From Thioploca sp. (GTDB lineage Bacteria; Pseudomonadota; Gammaproteobacteria; Beggiatoales; Beggiatoaceae): a stretch of 60,537 nucleotides of DNA. Shown piece after piece: positions 9,332-17,111 of this stretch (position 1 is its first letter; each line of letters opens with the position of its first letter). The position numbers and the translations under genes were made by a program. Location: positions 1 through 60,537 of the forward strand of contig JAAUSR010000026.1 of the NCBI GenBank assembly GCA_012032555.1. The letters run 5' to 3'. The notes beneath the pieces are model-generated. The model was not told the DNA's origin and did not search any database. It saw only the letters and a program-made list of their open reading frames with translations.

Positions 9332-9352
9332 GTTAGTATAGCCTATACTAAC
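9332..9352. promoter_or_regulatory. perfect interrupted palindrome upstream of the PIN gene pair
   Basis: The arms GTTAGTATAG and CTATACTAAC are exact reverse complements, separated by a single C. The site lies 93 bp upstream of the PIN start and about 280 bp upstream of plsC, in an otherwise featureless 395-bp gap (9240-9634). Toxin-antitoxin operons are commonly repressed by their own product binding such palindromes, so an operator is a fair inference, but a protein-free role cannot be excluded. The rest of the gap is AT-rich with no ORF. Confidence 0.45.
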
Positions 9353-9634
9353 TTACCAAGAAAATGATTGTATAATCCGTTATCAGTAAACAGTTATTAG
9401 TGAATGCTGAATCGTTAACTAATCCGATTGAAGTTATTGTTTCTTTCAGAATAGCCAGTAAATTACTCGGTTTATAGGCTATGCCAATCTATGAGCAATG
9501 AATCAAAAATATTTTCCTAATGCTTGTTTTGTAATAGTATTTAATTTTATAATTAAAATGTAAGCCATTTATATTATCTTCATTAAGATAACGCACTGAA
9601 TTATTGGACCTATCTTCATTACCGCAGAAAAATT

Positions 9635-10342
9635 ATGTACGAACTGTTATTAAGTCTCACAGTGGCTATTTTCATCATCGTTTTCTTCTGGTTACTTAGA
9701 AAAGGCTTACAAAATACTATAGCAGCTCAACAAGCTGATTGGGGAAAAGCTTGGTTAAATTATTTAGATGGCTTAAATCGACTTTTTTGTAAATATTACC
9801 ATCGACTACAGTATACGCCGATTGAGTTACCGCCACAGGGAGCAGCTATAGTCGTTGCTAATCATTTATCTGGATTGGATCCGCTCTTATTGGTAGCCGC
9901 TACCCGTCGTCCTTTACGCTTTTTAATTGCACGTGAGCAATACGAACGATTTGGATTAAAATGGTTATTCCAAGCGATTGGTTGTATTCCAGTTGATCGA
10001 GGTGGTCGCCCAGAAATTGCGTTGCGAGCAGCGTTACGTGCTTTAGAAGCTGGTGAGGTCATTGCGTTGTTTCCACAAGGCACTTTTGTGTTACCAGGAG
10101 AATCACACCAAATTAAAAAAGGAAGTCTCTGGCTAGCTGACCACACAAGTAGTCCGATTTATCCAGCGTATATTTCGGGTATTAGCGGCCAGGGCTATAT
10201 TTTTCTGAGTTTATTATGGCGTAGCAAAGCAGTTATTGTAAGTTATTCACCTTTAGCTAATTCTTCTAACCAACAACTGGAATATTTGCAAGCTTTATTA
10301 GAAGGGCGTATTTCATCTTCCTTAAATAAAAAAGGGGACTAG
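9635..10342 (+). CDS. lysophospholipid acyltransferase family protein (PlsC-like)
   Basis: A 235-aa membrane acyltransferase of the glycerophospholipid type, likely adding an acyl chain to 1-acylglycerol-3-phosphate or a related lipid. An N-terminal membrane segment (LLSLTVAIFIIVFFWLL) is followed by the four acyltransferase blocks: NHLSGLDPLL (catalytic H and D of NHxxxxD), PLRFLIAREQYERFG, IGCIPVDRGG, and FPQGTFVLPGE (the EGT-type block with Q for E), then YPAYISG. It stands alone on the plus strand. Substrate specificity cannot be read from the sequence. The EGTR block is altered to QGTF, which is unusual but tolerated in some subfamilies. Confidence 0.85.
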   Translation: MYELLLSLTVAIFIIVFFWLLRKGLQNTIAAQQADWGKAWLNYLDGLNRLFCKYYHRLQYTPIELPPQGAAIVVANHLSGLDPLLLVAATRRPLRFLIAREQYERFGLKWLFQAIGCIPVDRGGRPEIALRAALRALEAGEVIALFPQGTFVLPGESHQIKKGSLWLADHTSSPIYPAYISGISGQGYIFLSLLWRSKAVIVSYSPLANSSNQQLEYLQALLEGRISSSLNKKGD

Positions 10343-10619
10343 GGGAGAGCTGTTGGGGAATAGTTGAATAGCCATTCAATTCTGTGAATGCTGCCGTGTT
10401 AAAAATTTTAATTTAGACAGAGGGATAACTTCATTCTTTCTGCTCAATACTTGACTTTTACAGATAAATACTATTATAATTATTCTGTCCTTATTTTAGA
10501 ATGATAATAGTGACCAAACTTGAATACTTAGTTTTATTCATCTAAATAGTATAGAGCATTTTTAGGTAGGTAATTTTTGTAAAGTGTGCTTAACTTTCAT
10601 TAATTTGGGGAAGATTCAT

Positions 10620-11336
10620 ATGTGTAACTTTTCAATAAGCTTATCTAGTCTGATATCAGGGATATTCATGACTATATTCAGCTTTACGGTTCAGGCTAAT
10701 AGCGTTGTTTTCAATCCACCAGTAGAACTAGCTAGCATTTCTCTAGCAAAAACTAGCTCCCAAGCGAGTTCTTCTCGGGGTTCACGCGGCTCTCGTGGAC
10801 TGTGTAATACAGTAGATGAGGGTTTTTCTTTAAAAGTACTGGTACCCGGTGCCGGTTTTACCACGGTTGGACAACCCAATTTATATTGGTCAATTTCTAG
10901 CCCAGTATCAGCTAATCTTGTTTTTACTCTTATACCAGTTATGGCTCCTGGTTCATTTGATTATCCAGAACCGTTAATAGACACAACGGTAGGTCAAGCA
11001 ACCACAGCCGGTATTCATTCGCTATCGCTAGCTGATTATGGTGTCAGTTTAGAGGAAAATCGCGAATATGAATGGTCCGTTTCGATTATATGTGACTCGA
11101 AGAATCCTTCACTTAACATGAATGCAACGGGTAAAATTAAACGGATAAAAGCTACCGCTGATTTAGAAGCAAAGCTTAAATCAGCCAAACAAGAACAATT
11201 GGTTGCTGTTTATGCACAAAATGGAATATGGTATGATGCGCTTGACACCTTATCGCAACTCATTGCTCAAAACGGTAACAATGAGAATTTACGTAAAATA
11301 CAGGTCAGTTTATTAAAACAAGCCGGGATGAAATGA
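10620..11336 (+). CDS. DUF928 family secreted protein
   Basis: A 238-aa protein with a signal peptide (SSLISGIFMTIFSFTVQANS). The start at 10620 is chosen because GGGGAAG precedes it at good spacing; an upstream GTG at 10584 has none. The body matches the DUF928 pattern: PNLYWSISSPVSANLVFTLI, GIHSLSLADYGVSLEENREYEWSVSIIC, then a helical tail (LKSAKQEQLVAVYAQNGIWYDALDTLSQLI) with a TPR-like pair. A low-complexity SSRGSRGSRG stretch follows the signal. The family is common in cyanobacteria, often beside CHAT proteins, and its function is unknown. A terminator-like hairpin follows. Confidence 0.75.
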   Translation: MCNFSISLSSLISGIFMTIFSFTVQANSVVFNPPVELASISLAKTSSQASSSRGSRGSRGLCNTVDEGFSLKVLVPGAGFTTVGQPNLYWSISSPVSANLVFTLIPVMAPGSFDYPEPLIDTTVGQATTAGIHSLSLADYGVSLEENREYEWSVSIICDSKNPSLNMNATGKIKRIKATADLEAKLKSAKQEQLVAVYAQNGIWYDALDTLSQLIAQNGNNENLRKIQVSLLKQAGMK

Positions 11337-11341
11337 CGAAC

Positions 11342-11381
11342 TGGGAATTAAGATACTACCGTTTCATGACTCTTAATCCCA
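11342..11381 (+). terminator. stem-loop after the DUF928 gene
   Basis: TGGGAATTAAGA pairs with TCTTAATCCCA across a loop of about 17 bases, starting five bases after the stop codon. No clear U-tract follows, so this may stabilise the mRNA 3' end rather than act as a classical terminator. Confidence 0.5.
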
Positions 11382-11530
11382 ACCACTAGGTAACAAACTA
11401 AAACCGGGCATTAATAAAATGTAACGCATCATTCCTTGTTATTTTTCTAGGTTATTAAAGGATTGGTGCGCTACAACTGACATCTAAGCACCTGACTAAA
11501 CCATTTTAAGGTTTTGAGACAAGATCCTCT

Positions 11531-12568
11531 ATGAAATCGAGGTATTATCTAATAGGTCAATTATTAGTTCATTCCTTAACCTATTTATTAACCGTAATCA
11601 CTCTCTTGTTTATTTTATTAGCGCTGATTGGTCAAATCGTTCGCGATCGGACTGTCGAGTTAGGGTTACTTATGTACATTCCCATGCTACCGCTGGGAAT
11701 CTGGACGGTCACCTTAGATTTATGGCAAGCAGGTTATAGTCTCCCTGGTTTCCGCTTTGGTCTCACTTTAATTGGATTGGGTATGATGACGTGGGGAGAA
11801 ATAAGCATGATAGGACAAGGTGCCACCCCAGGTCACTTTAATTATGATACCCGACTATCTGTCTTACATTGGAATATTTCTTGGGGTGGTCGGGGTGGTC
11901 GAACCGGGTGGACATCAATTAGCCATGAGATTATACAACGACATCCCGATATTGCTATTCTGACAGAAACACCACCTAAATTTAAACTTAATCGCTTTCT
12001 GAATAGACCAATGGGATGGTCTATGGTCATGTACGAAGAAAGCTGGAGTAATCCATTAGCCGTTTGTTCTTCATGGCCAATTCAATTTGAACAGTTTGTC
12101 AAAATCCGTGATGGGGTAGCGATGACTGTTTTAGTCAAGGTAAAAAATCGCTCTCTACGAATATTAGCTGTGGATGGCAAACGGAATATGTCGAAGCGAA
12201 TGACGATCCTATCTCATCAAATATTACCTCGATGGCGGACCCCCTTATTAAGCGATATTGCTCAGTTTGTTGCTCATAGTAACCAACAAGGGAAACCGAT
12301 TGATATTATTGCCGGTGATTTTAATACCATTAGTCGTAGTTTAGGTTTTGATATTTTTGCTCAACTTGGGGGTGGATATCACTTGGCTTCTAGATACTCT
12401 TCTCGGTGGCGAGGTACCTGGATGTCCATTTTACCTTTATATGATATTGACCACATTTGGGTACATAAACGGTTTCTAGGACTCAGTACTGACATTTTTA
12501 CTAACTTGGCTACCGATCATCGAGGACAATTGGTTAATTTTCATTTGTCACCCACCACTTCTCTTTAG
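11531..12568 (+). CDS. membrane-anchored endonuclease/exonuclease/phosphatase (EEP) family protein
   Basis: A 345-aa protein. Three hydrophobic segments lie near the N-terminus (LTYLLTVITLLFILLALIGQIV, about residues 14-38; a second at about 48-68; a third at about 80-98), then a catalytic domain of about 240 residues facing one side of the membrane. EEP motifs are visible: LHWNISWGG (metal-site N), ILTETPP (E), GDFNTISRS (D and N), IDHIWV (D, H) and ATDHRGQLVNFHL (terminal D-H pair). The family cleaves phosphodiester bonds in nucleic acids, inositol phosphates or sphingomyelin, and the substrate here is unknown. It has its own promoter region and converges on the GH31 gene. Confidence 0.82.
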   Translation: MKSRYYLIGQLLVHSLTYLLTVITLLFILLALIGQIVRDRTVELGLLMYIPMLPLGIWTVTLDLWQAGYSLPGFRFGLTLIGLGMMTWGEISMIGQGATPGHFNYDTRLSVLHWNISWGGRGGRTGWTSISHEIIQRHPDIAILTETPPKFKLNRFLNRPMGWSMVMYEESWSNPLAVCSSWPIQFEQFVKIRDGVAMTVLVKVKNRSLRILAVDGKRNMSKRMTILSHQILPRWRTPLLSDIAQFVAHSNQQGKPIDIIAGDFNTISRSLGFDIFAQLGGGYHLASRYSSRWRGTWMSILPLYDIDHIWVHKRFLGLSTDIFTNLATDHRGQLVNFHLSPTTSL

Positions 12569-12649
12569 GCCAAATTTAATTCGGTTATGGCTTTCTCCGG
12601 TGATACAACCATCTGAGGGTTTTCCTGAAGTTCATTTCATTGTTATGTA

Positions 12650-12679
12650 AGTAGGCAAACGTATTCTGGTTTGCCTACT
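12650..12679. terminator. bidirectional terminator hairpin between convergent genes
   Basis: AGTAGGCAAAC and GTTTGCCTACT form a perfect 11-bp stem with an 8-base loop, midway between the converging EEP gene (ends 12568) and the GH31 gene (ends 12713). It probably terminates both transcripts. Confidence 0.6.
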
Positions 12680-12712
12680 GTGGATGCCCATGTTATGTTA
12701 TCATCTTAGTTT

Positions 12713-14995
12713 CTAAGGTCTAAAATCGCCTTCAGTAGTACCACCATCACATGGTTTGGCAAGGACATTATTACCATCGGGTTCCCACTCAATCACTGAG
12801 CGCTCACCATCCTCAAGACGCTTGATACATTTCCATTCTATTGGTGTGCCACACGGCAGACCACTTATATCACCAGTCCAGGTGGGATAAGGTCCATTGG
12901 GTTCTAGTTTTACTCCTTTATTGGGGTCCCACCAACCGAGTTTTAGAGTATTACCCACCACATAAACACTGCTACCAAAGGTGGTATCGCCGTGTTTGCA
13001 ACTAAACTTAACCGCGTTGGAATCGAGAGGGCAATCGGCAACTGCAGTCATTGTGCCTTTGTCATTTAAGGTAAACACCAGTTTTTTAGCATCATTAACA
13101 CTCATAACACCAGATTTAACGATAACTGTATTATCTTTATCCTTGAACCAACCGGTGCTGGCTTGCTCGAACTGGGTTGCGTCGATGAACTCGGTTAACT
13201 TCTGGTCGTTGAGGGTAACTTGGCTGGTAGGGCGGTCAGCAATTAGTTTAATCACGTTATTTCTAGCATCAGGCGCACCGGCATAAGTTCCGGTCGCTTG
13301 ACCAATTTCTACAGTAACTTCGTTGCCTTGCCGCTGTTGCGAAATGTCAGTCGTTCGCATGGCGCCGGTCTGGTAAGCAATGGTTTCGCCATCGTCTTCG
13401 TAGAGGGTGAATGAATTTTGAGCCGGCGGGGTTGGATCTTTACAATCATTTACTGTTTCCCCTTCGCCAAAAGCGAAGATTTTCGTCACTAACTCATTAT
13501 GGAGGTTACCCTCTTGACGTTTACCCAAGGCATTCATCGTGTTGTCATCAATAAAGGCTAACGGAATAATCGCACCTTCACGAGCATATAACGGTAATCT
13601 AAATAATTGGTCACAACCCCGTTCAGGTACTTGACTTAGATATTCACCATTACTGACGATTTTCTGATGGGTATACCAATCGAACCAAGTCCCGGCAGGC
13701 AAGTAAACATCCTGTTTCGTTTCACCTGCTTGAGTTACTGCCACTGCTAATAAACTTTGCCCCAACATCTTCTCATTCCCAATATTCCGCACGTTGCTGT
13801 CAGTTTGATAATACATGACTAAGGGTGGCATCACCGGTTCTCCATAACGATGAGCACGGTGAGCTAATGAATAGAGATAAGGAATCAGTTCATAACGTTG
13901 TTGAGTATTCTTCAAGTTACTTGACTCTTCTCCAACTCTATCAGGGGCAGTTTCCTTGCAGTTACATAGATTTTCGGTGTGAGGTCTGACCGGCACATCA
14001 AACATGGCTCCAAAGGCATACCATTCGGTGTAGAGTTCTTTAAGTTTATCACCATTGACACCATTGCGATGAAATCCACCAATGTCAGCACCATAATAAT
14101 CAATGCCAGAAAAAGACATATTAGCTTGGTTAGCAGCGTGGGCTGCCAAATTTTTCCAATCTGCGCCGATATCTCCAGACCACATCACTGCCCCAAAACG
14201 TTGGATGCCAGCTGCCCCAGAACGCGAAAGCATAAAAGGTCTCTGCTGAACTTGATGAGTGGTATAGCCACGATAAATGCTGCGAACCCACTTAAGATTA
14301 AATACATTATGAGCATCAGCTTCGGTCCCCTCCGCATACTTACCATTGGGGTCATACATTTCCGGTTCGCCCAAGTCAGTCCAGTGACCCATCACTCCGT
14401 CGTTAATTAAAGCTTGGCGTTTTTCATCGTACCAATAATCACCACAAGCATCATTGGTGTAGTCGAGCATGCCACCTTTACCCCACCAGGGATTACTAGT
14501 TAAATAAACCGGGGTACCGTCTGCTTGCTTGACTAGACAACCCTTATCATTGAGTTTGCTGTGTTCAGGACGATTTTTACCAATATAGGCTTCCTCGATA
14601 GTAATAACACCTACTCCTTGCGTATCTTTCAATTCTGCAATTTTTTGCTGGGCATTGGGAAATTGACTGTCGTCCCAAGTAAGCGAACCCATCCGAGTAT
14701 CATCCGAATTCGCACTGATGCCGCCAAACCATTGTAAATCAAGCACCAATCCATCCACCGGAAAGTGCTGATCGCGCAGGGTTGTTAATTTATTGTCGAG
14801 TTCTTGCCAATTATCATAACCGTACTCAGATACCCACAAACCAAACATTTTTTTAGGTGGTACGAGAGGTTTACCAACTAATTCCATGAAATCTTTGCGC
14901 AAATCTAATAAATTTGGGCCAGTTAACACATAAAACCGCAGTTTTCCCCCAAATAGGTCAACTTTCCAAGTGGGTGATTGCTGGGAAAATCCCAA
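12713..14995 (-). CDS. GH31 family alpha-glucosidase with C-terminal CBM20, 3' part of the frameshifted gene
   Basis: The catalytic and C-terminal part of a GH31 glycoside hydrolase, joined in sense to the frame at 14923-15663. The catalytic nucleophile Asp is in HWTDLGEPEMY, and the probable acid/base Asp in MWSGDIGADW. PFMLSRSGAAGIQRF and QRYELIPYLYSLAHRAH are also family-typical. A GH31 C-terminal beta domain follows (VYLPAGTWFDWYTHQKI). Residues about 660-745 form a starch-binding CBM20: SVYVVGNTLKLGWWDPNKGV, YPTWTGDI, IEWKCIKR, IEWEPDGNNVL. It probably cuts alpha-linked glucans outside the cell. The protein is about 980 aa when joined, normal for GH31 plus CBM20. The N-terminal TTG at 14995 is a frameshift artefact. 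Confidence 0.9.
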   Translation of the reverse strand: MGFSQQSPTWKVDLFGGKLRFYVLTGPNLLDLRKDFMELVGKPLVPPKKMFGLWVSEYGYDNWQELDNKLTTLRDQHFPVDGLVLDLQWFGGISANSDDTRMGSLTWDDSQFPNAQQKIAELKDTQGVGVITIEEAYIGKNRPEHSKLNDKGCLVKQADGTPVYLTSNPWWGKGGMLDYTNDACGDYWYDEKRQALINDGVMGHWTDLGEPEMYDPNGKYAEGTEADAHNVFNLKWVRSIYRGYTTHQVQQRPFMLSRSGAAGIQRFGAVMWSGDIGADWKNLAAHAANQANMSFSGIDYYGADIGGFHRNGVNGDKLKELYTEWYAFGAMFDVPVRPHTENLCNCKETAPDRVGEESSNLKNTQQRYELIPYLYSLAHRAHRYGEPVMPPLVMYYQTDSNVRNIGNEKMLGQSLLAVAVTQAGETKQDVYLPAGTWFDWYTHQKIVSNGEYLSQVPERGCDQLFRLPLYAREGAIIPLAFIDDNTMNALGKRQEGNLHNELVTKIFAFGEGETVNDCKDPTPPAQNSFTLYEDDGETIAYQTGAMRTTDISQQRQGNEVTVEIGQATGTYAGAPDARNNVIKLIADRPTSQVTLNDQKLTEFIDATQFEQASTGWFKDKDNTVIVKSGVMSVNDAKKLVFTLNDKGTMTAVADCPLDSNAVKFSCKHGDTTFGSSVYVVGNTLKLGWWDPNKGVKLEPNGPYPTWTGDISGLPCGTPIEWKCIKRLEDGERSVIEWEPDGNNVLAKPCDGGTTEGDFRP

Positions 14996-15663
14996 CGCTG
15001 TTTGTACTGGTTATCCAGAAAAATAGCGTAATTTTGTTGAGTACCCCGCTTAACCACATAGGCTATAGGAATTTGGGTATTACCATTAGCACCGCCATTG
15101 AATCCTTCCATGACATTCCCAAAGTCGCCGCTTTCACGAATTCTATTATCCCAATCAACGCTCACCTCTCCCCGAAACTGCTGTCCTAGACCATAAACAT
15201 CTAGCTCTGGGGGACGGGTAAATGCCAGACCTTTTTTGGGTTGGTCTAAATCTAACGGGCTGATGGTAGTTAATTGGACGTTGTTTTTAGTTTTATCGAT
15301 GACCGTCACATATAAATTATCAAGGTTAATTTGTAGCTGTAGGTCTTGAGTTTCTAATTTATTGCCGTCTTGGGTAAACTGGGTGGCACCAGCATAATTC
15401 GTTTTGCAAACACCCATCGGAACATTATCGGTGGTTTTGCAAACCATATCAGTGGTTTCAATGAATTTATCCAGAGCGGGAGCTGTTCCGGTACCATATT
15501 CGAAATGGACTAAGTCATCTTTGAGTACTTCAATGATTAAATAATTCCCATTGGCTTCATATTGAGTACGTTGAATTTCTGCTTGAACTAAATTGGAGGT
15601 GGGTAAAGACACCAAGCTTGCTATTATAACTAAAGTCAAGTTAGGTTTTATTTTTCTTTGCAT
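14923..15663 (-). CDS. GH31 family alpha-glucosidase, 5' part of the frameshifted gene (signal peptide and N-terminal domain)
   Basis: The N-terminal part of the GH31 enzyme. It has a clear signal peptide (LTLVIIASLVSLPTSNLVQA), so the enzyme is exported. The GH31 N-terminal beta domain follows, with LDVYGLGQQF and IPIAYVVKR, and it ends in NQYKQRWDF. The reading then jumps to the frame of the 3' part (SQQSPTWKVDLFGGKL) at a run of four A on the plus strand, at about 14986-14989, where one base is missing. Read as drawn, this frame ends at a stop near 14923 and would give a truncated protein. A GH31 secreted enzyme is an unexpected carbon-use function for a presumed chemolithotroph. Confidence 0.88.
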   Translation of the reverse strand: MQRKIKPNLTLVIIASLVSLPTSNLVQAEIQRTQYEANGNYLIIEVLKDDLVHFEYGTGTAPALDKFIETTDMVCKTTDNVPMGVCKTNYAGATQFTQDGNKLETQDLQLQINLDNLYVTVIDKTKNNVQLTTISPLDLDQPKKGLAFTRPPELDVYGLGQQFRGEVSVDWDNRIRESGDFGNVMEGFNGGANGNTQIPIAYVVKRGTQQNYAIFLDNQYKQRWDFPSNHPLGKLTYLGENCGFMC

Positions 15664-15830
15664 ATAGACTCCTGAAAAGGTAATCTAAACTAAGAGTTAA
15701 ATAGCCTATTCTCCACTAGAGAATAAGTCATAAGGATAGGAACATTGATTATTTACCGAGTTAGTGTAACTTGAAATAAATAAACTTCAACACAGTAAAA
15801 GATAGTTTTAAAATTATCTAGAGGGGAAAA

Positions 15831-15960
15831 TACCGATGTACCTGGGATAGATAGGTAATTTTGGGGTTAACGACCGGAAATTTTCCGGTAATCATCGGTA
15901 AGATTCCTATAGAGACGGGAAAATTACGCTATTTTTTAATAAAAAATGGCTAATTTTCCC
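15831..15960. other. strongly structured intergenic DNA between GH31 and the D-2-hydroxyacid dehydrogenase
   Basis: The 458-bp gap 15664-16121 has no ORF. It holds nested inverted repeats. TACCGATG (15831-15838) pairs with CATCGGTA (15893-15900) around the near-palindrome CCGGAAATTTTCCGG (15874-15888). Downstream, GGGAAAATT (15917-15925) pairs with AATTTTCCC (15952-15960) around ATTTTTT/AAAAAAT. GGGAAAA-like and TTTTCCC-like elements recur several times. It could be a structured transcript leader, a regulator-binding region or a decayed MITE. No protein function is implied. Confidence 0.5.
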
Positions 15961-16121
15961 GGGTAATTCAGCCATTTTCCCATATAAATATTCTCTTATT
16001 TTTGATAAAATCAAAAAAGTAGATCTCTGTAGGTTAAAATAAAAAAATCAACCCTAACCTAGCTTGTTTTCAACGGGTTATTTTGACCACTTAACTAATT
16101 GATTGCAACTATTAACTTATT

Positions 16122-17093
16122 ATGTTATCGGTGTTTTTCTACGAAGCTTTTCAAGAGGAAGAACAGGCGCTCAAACGTTATTTGAGTCCCAAACTGAAAG
16201 TCGGATTTACTTGGCAAACTATCCAAGAAGTCGGTGAAATAAATCCACCCGCTGATTTAATTAGTATTCGCACCCAATCGATTATTCCACCCGCTTGGGA
16301 GACAAAACTGTCCGGTCTACTGACTCGTAGTACCGGTTATGATCACCTTCATCATTATTTAGCTCAAGCTCAATGCAACTTACCTTGTGGTTACCTACCA
16401 CGGTATTGCCATCGTGCGGTTGCTGAACAAACTTTGTTACTTTGGCTAACTTTATTAAGAAAACTGCCGCAACAATTACATCAATTTCATACTTTTAACC
16501 GAGATGGTTTAACCGGTCAGGAGTGCCAGCAAAAAACGTTATTGGTAGTCGGTGTTGGTCATATTGGTTATGAAGTAATCAAAATAGGGCAAGGTTTAGG
16601 AATGCTCGTATTTGGCGTTGATATTGAGAAAAAATACCCCGATGTGGCTTATGTTACTTTGGCAGAAGGGTTACCTCAAGCTGATATTGTTGTTTGTGCT
16701 ATGAATTTAACGACGGATAATCGAAATTACTTTAATTATTCTACCTTGAAACGTAGCAAACCCGGGATGATTTTCATCAATATTGCCCGGGGTGAAATGT
16801 CACCATCGGCAGATTTACTACAGTTGTTGGATGAACAGTTCTTAGGTGGAGTCGCATTGGATGTTTATGATCGAGAAAGTGAATTAGCGACTTCATTACG
16901 GCGTGGTCAAGTGATTGATCATCATGCCGATCTCGGTGCTATCCTCGAATTAGCAAAACGTCCCAATGTTATTTTAACTCCGCATAATGCCTTTAACACT
17001 CAAGAAGCCATTGCTCGAAAAGCCGAGCAGAGTATTCAACAAGTCAATGCTTTTTTAGCGACCGGTCAATTTATTTGGTCAGTTCCGGTTTAA
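16122..17093 (+). CDS. D-isomer-specific 2-hydroxyacid dehydrogenase
   Basis: A 323-aa NAD(P)-dependent dehydrogenase of the D-lactate/phosphoglycerate type. The nucleotide-binding fold has VVGVGHIGYEV (GxGxxG) followed by an acidic end (GVDIEKK), which favours NAD. The catalytic Arg is in NIARGEM, and the catalytic His in LTPHNAFNT. ALDVYDRES is the third family block. The substrate (lactate, glycerate or similar) is not readable. It is followed immediately by the methyltransferase gene, with the stop at 17093 and the next start at 17112, so the two likely form an operon. The ATG lacks a strong ribosome-binding site. Confidence 0.88.
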   Translation: MLSVFFYEAFQEEEQALKRYLSPKLKVGFTWQTIQEVGEINPPADLISIRTQSIIPPAWETKLSGLLTRSTGYDHLHHYLAQAQCNLPCGYLPRYCHRAVAEQTLLLWLTLLRKLPQQLHQFHTFNRDGLTGQECQQKTLLVVGVGHIGYEVIKIGQGLGMLVFGVDIEKKYPDVAYVTLAEGLPQADIVVCAMNLTTDNRNYFNYSTLKRSKPGMIFINIARGEMSPSADLLQLLDEQFLGGVALDVYDRESELATSLRRGQVIDHHADLGAILELAKRPNVILTPHNAFNTQEAIARKAEQSIQQVNAFLATGQFIWSVPV

Positions 17094-17111
17094 TTGAAAA
17101 TAATTGAAAAG

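Noticed and set aside
14975-15000. Programmed -1 frameshifting in the GH31 gene
   Set aside because: The run of T before CCC is not an X-XXY-YYZ heptamer, and the other frameshifts in the window share no slippery motif.
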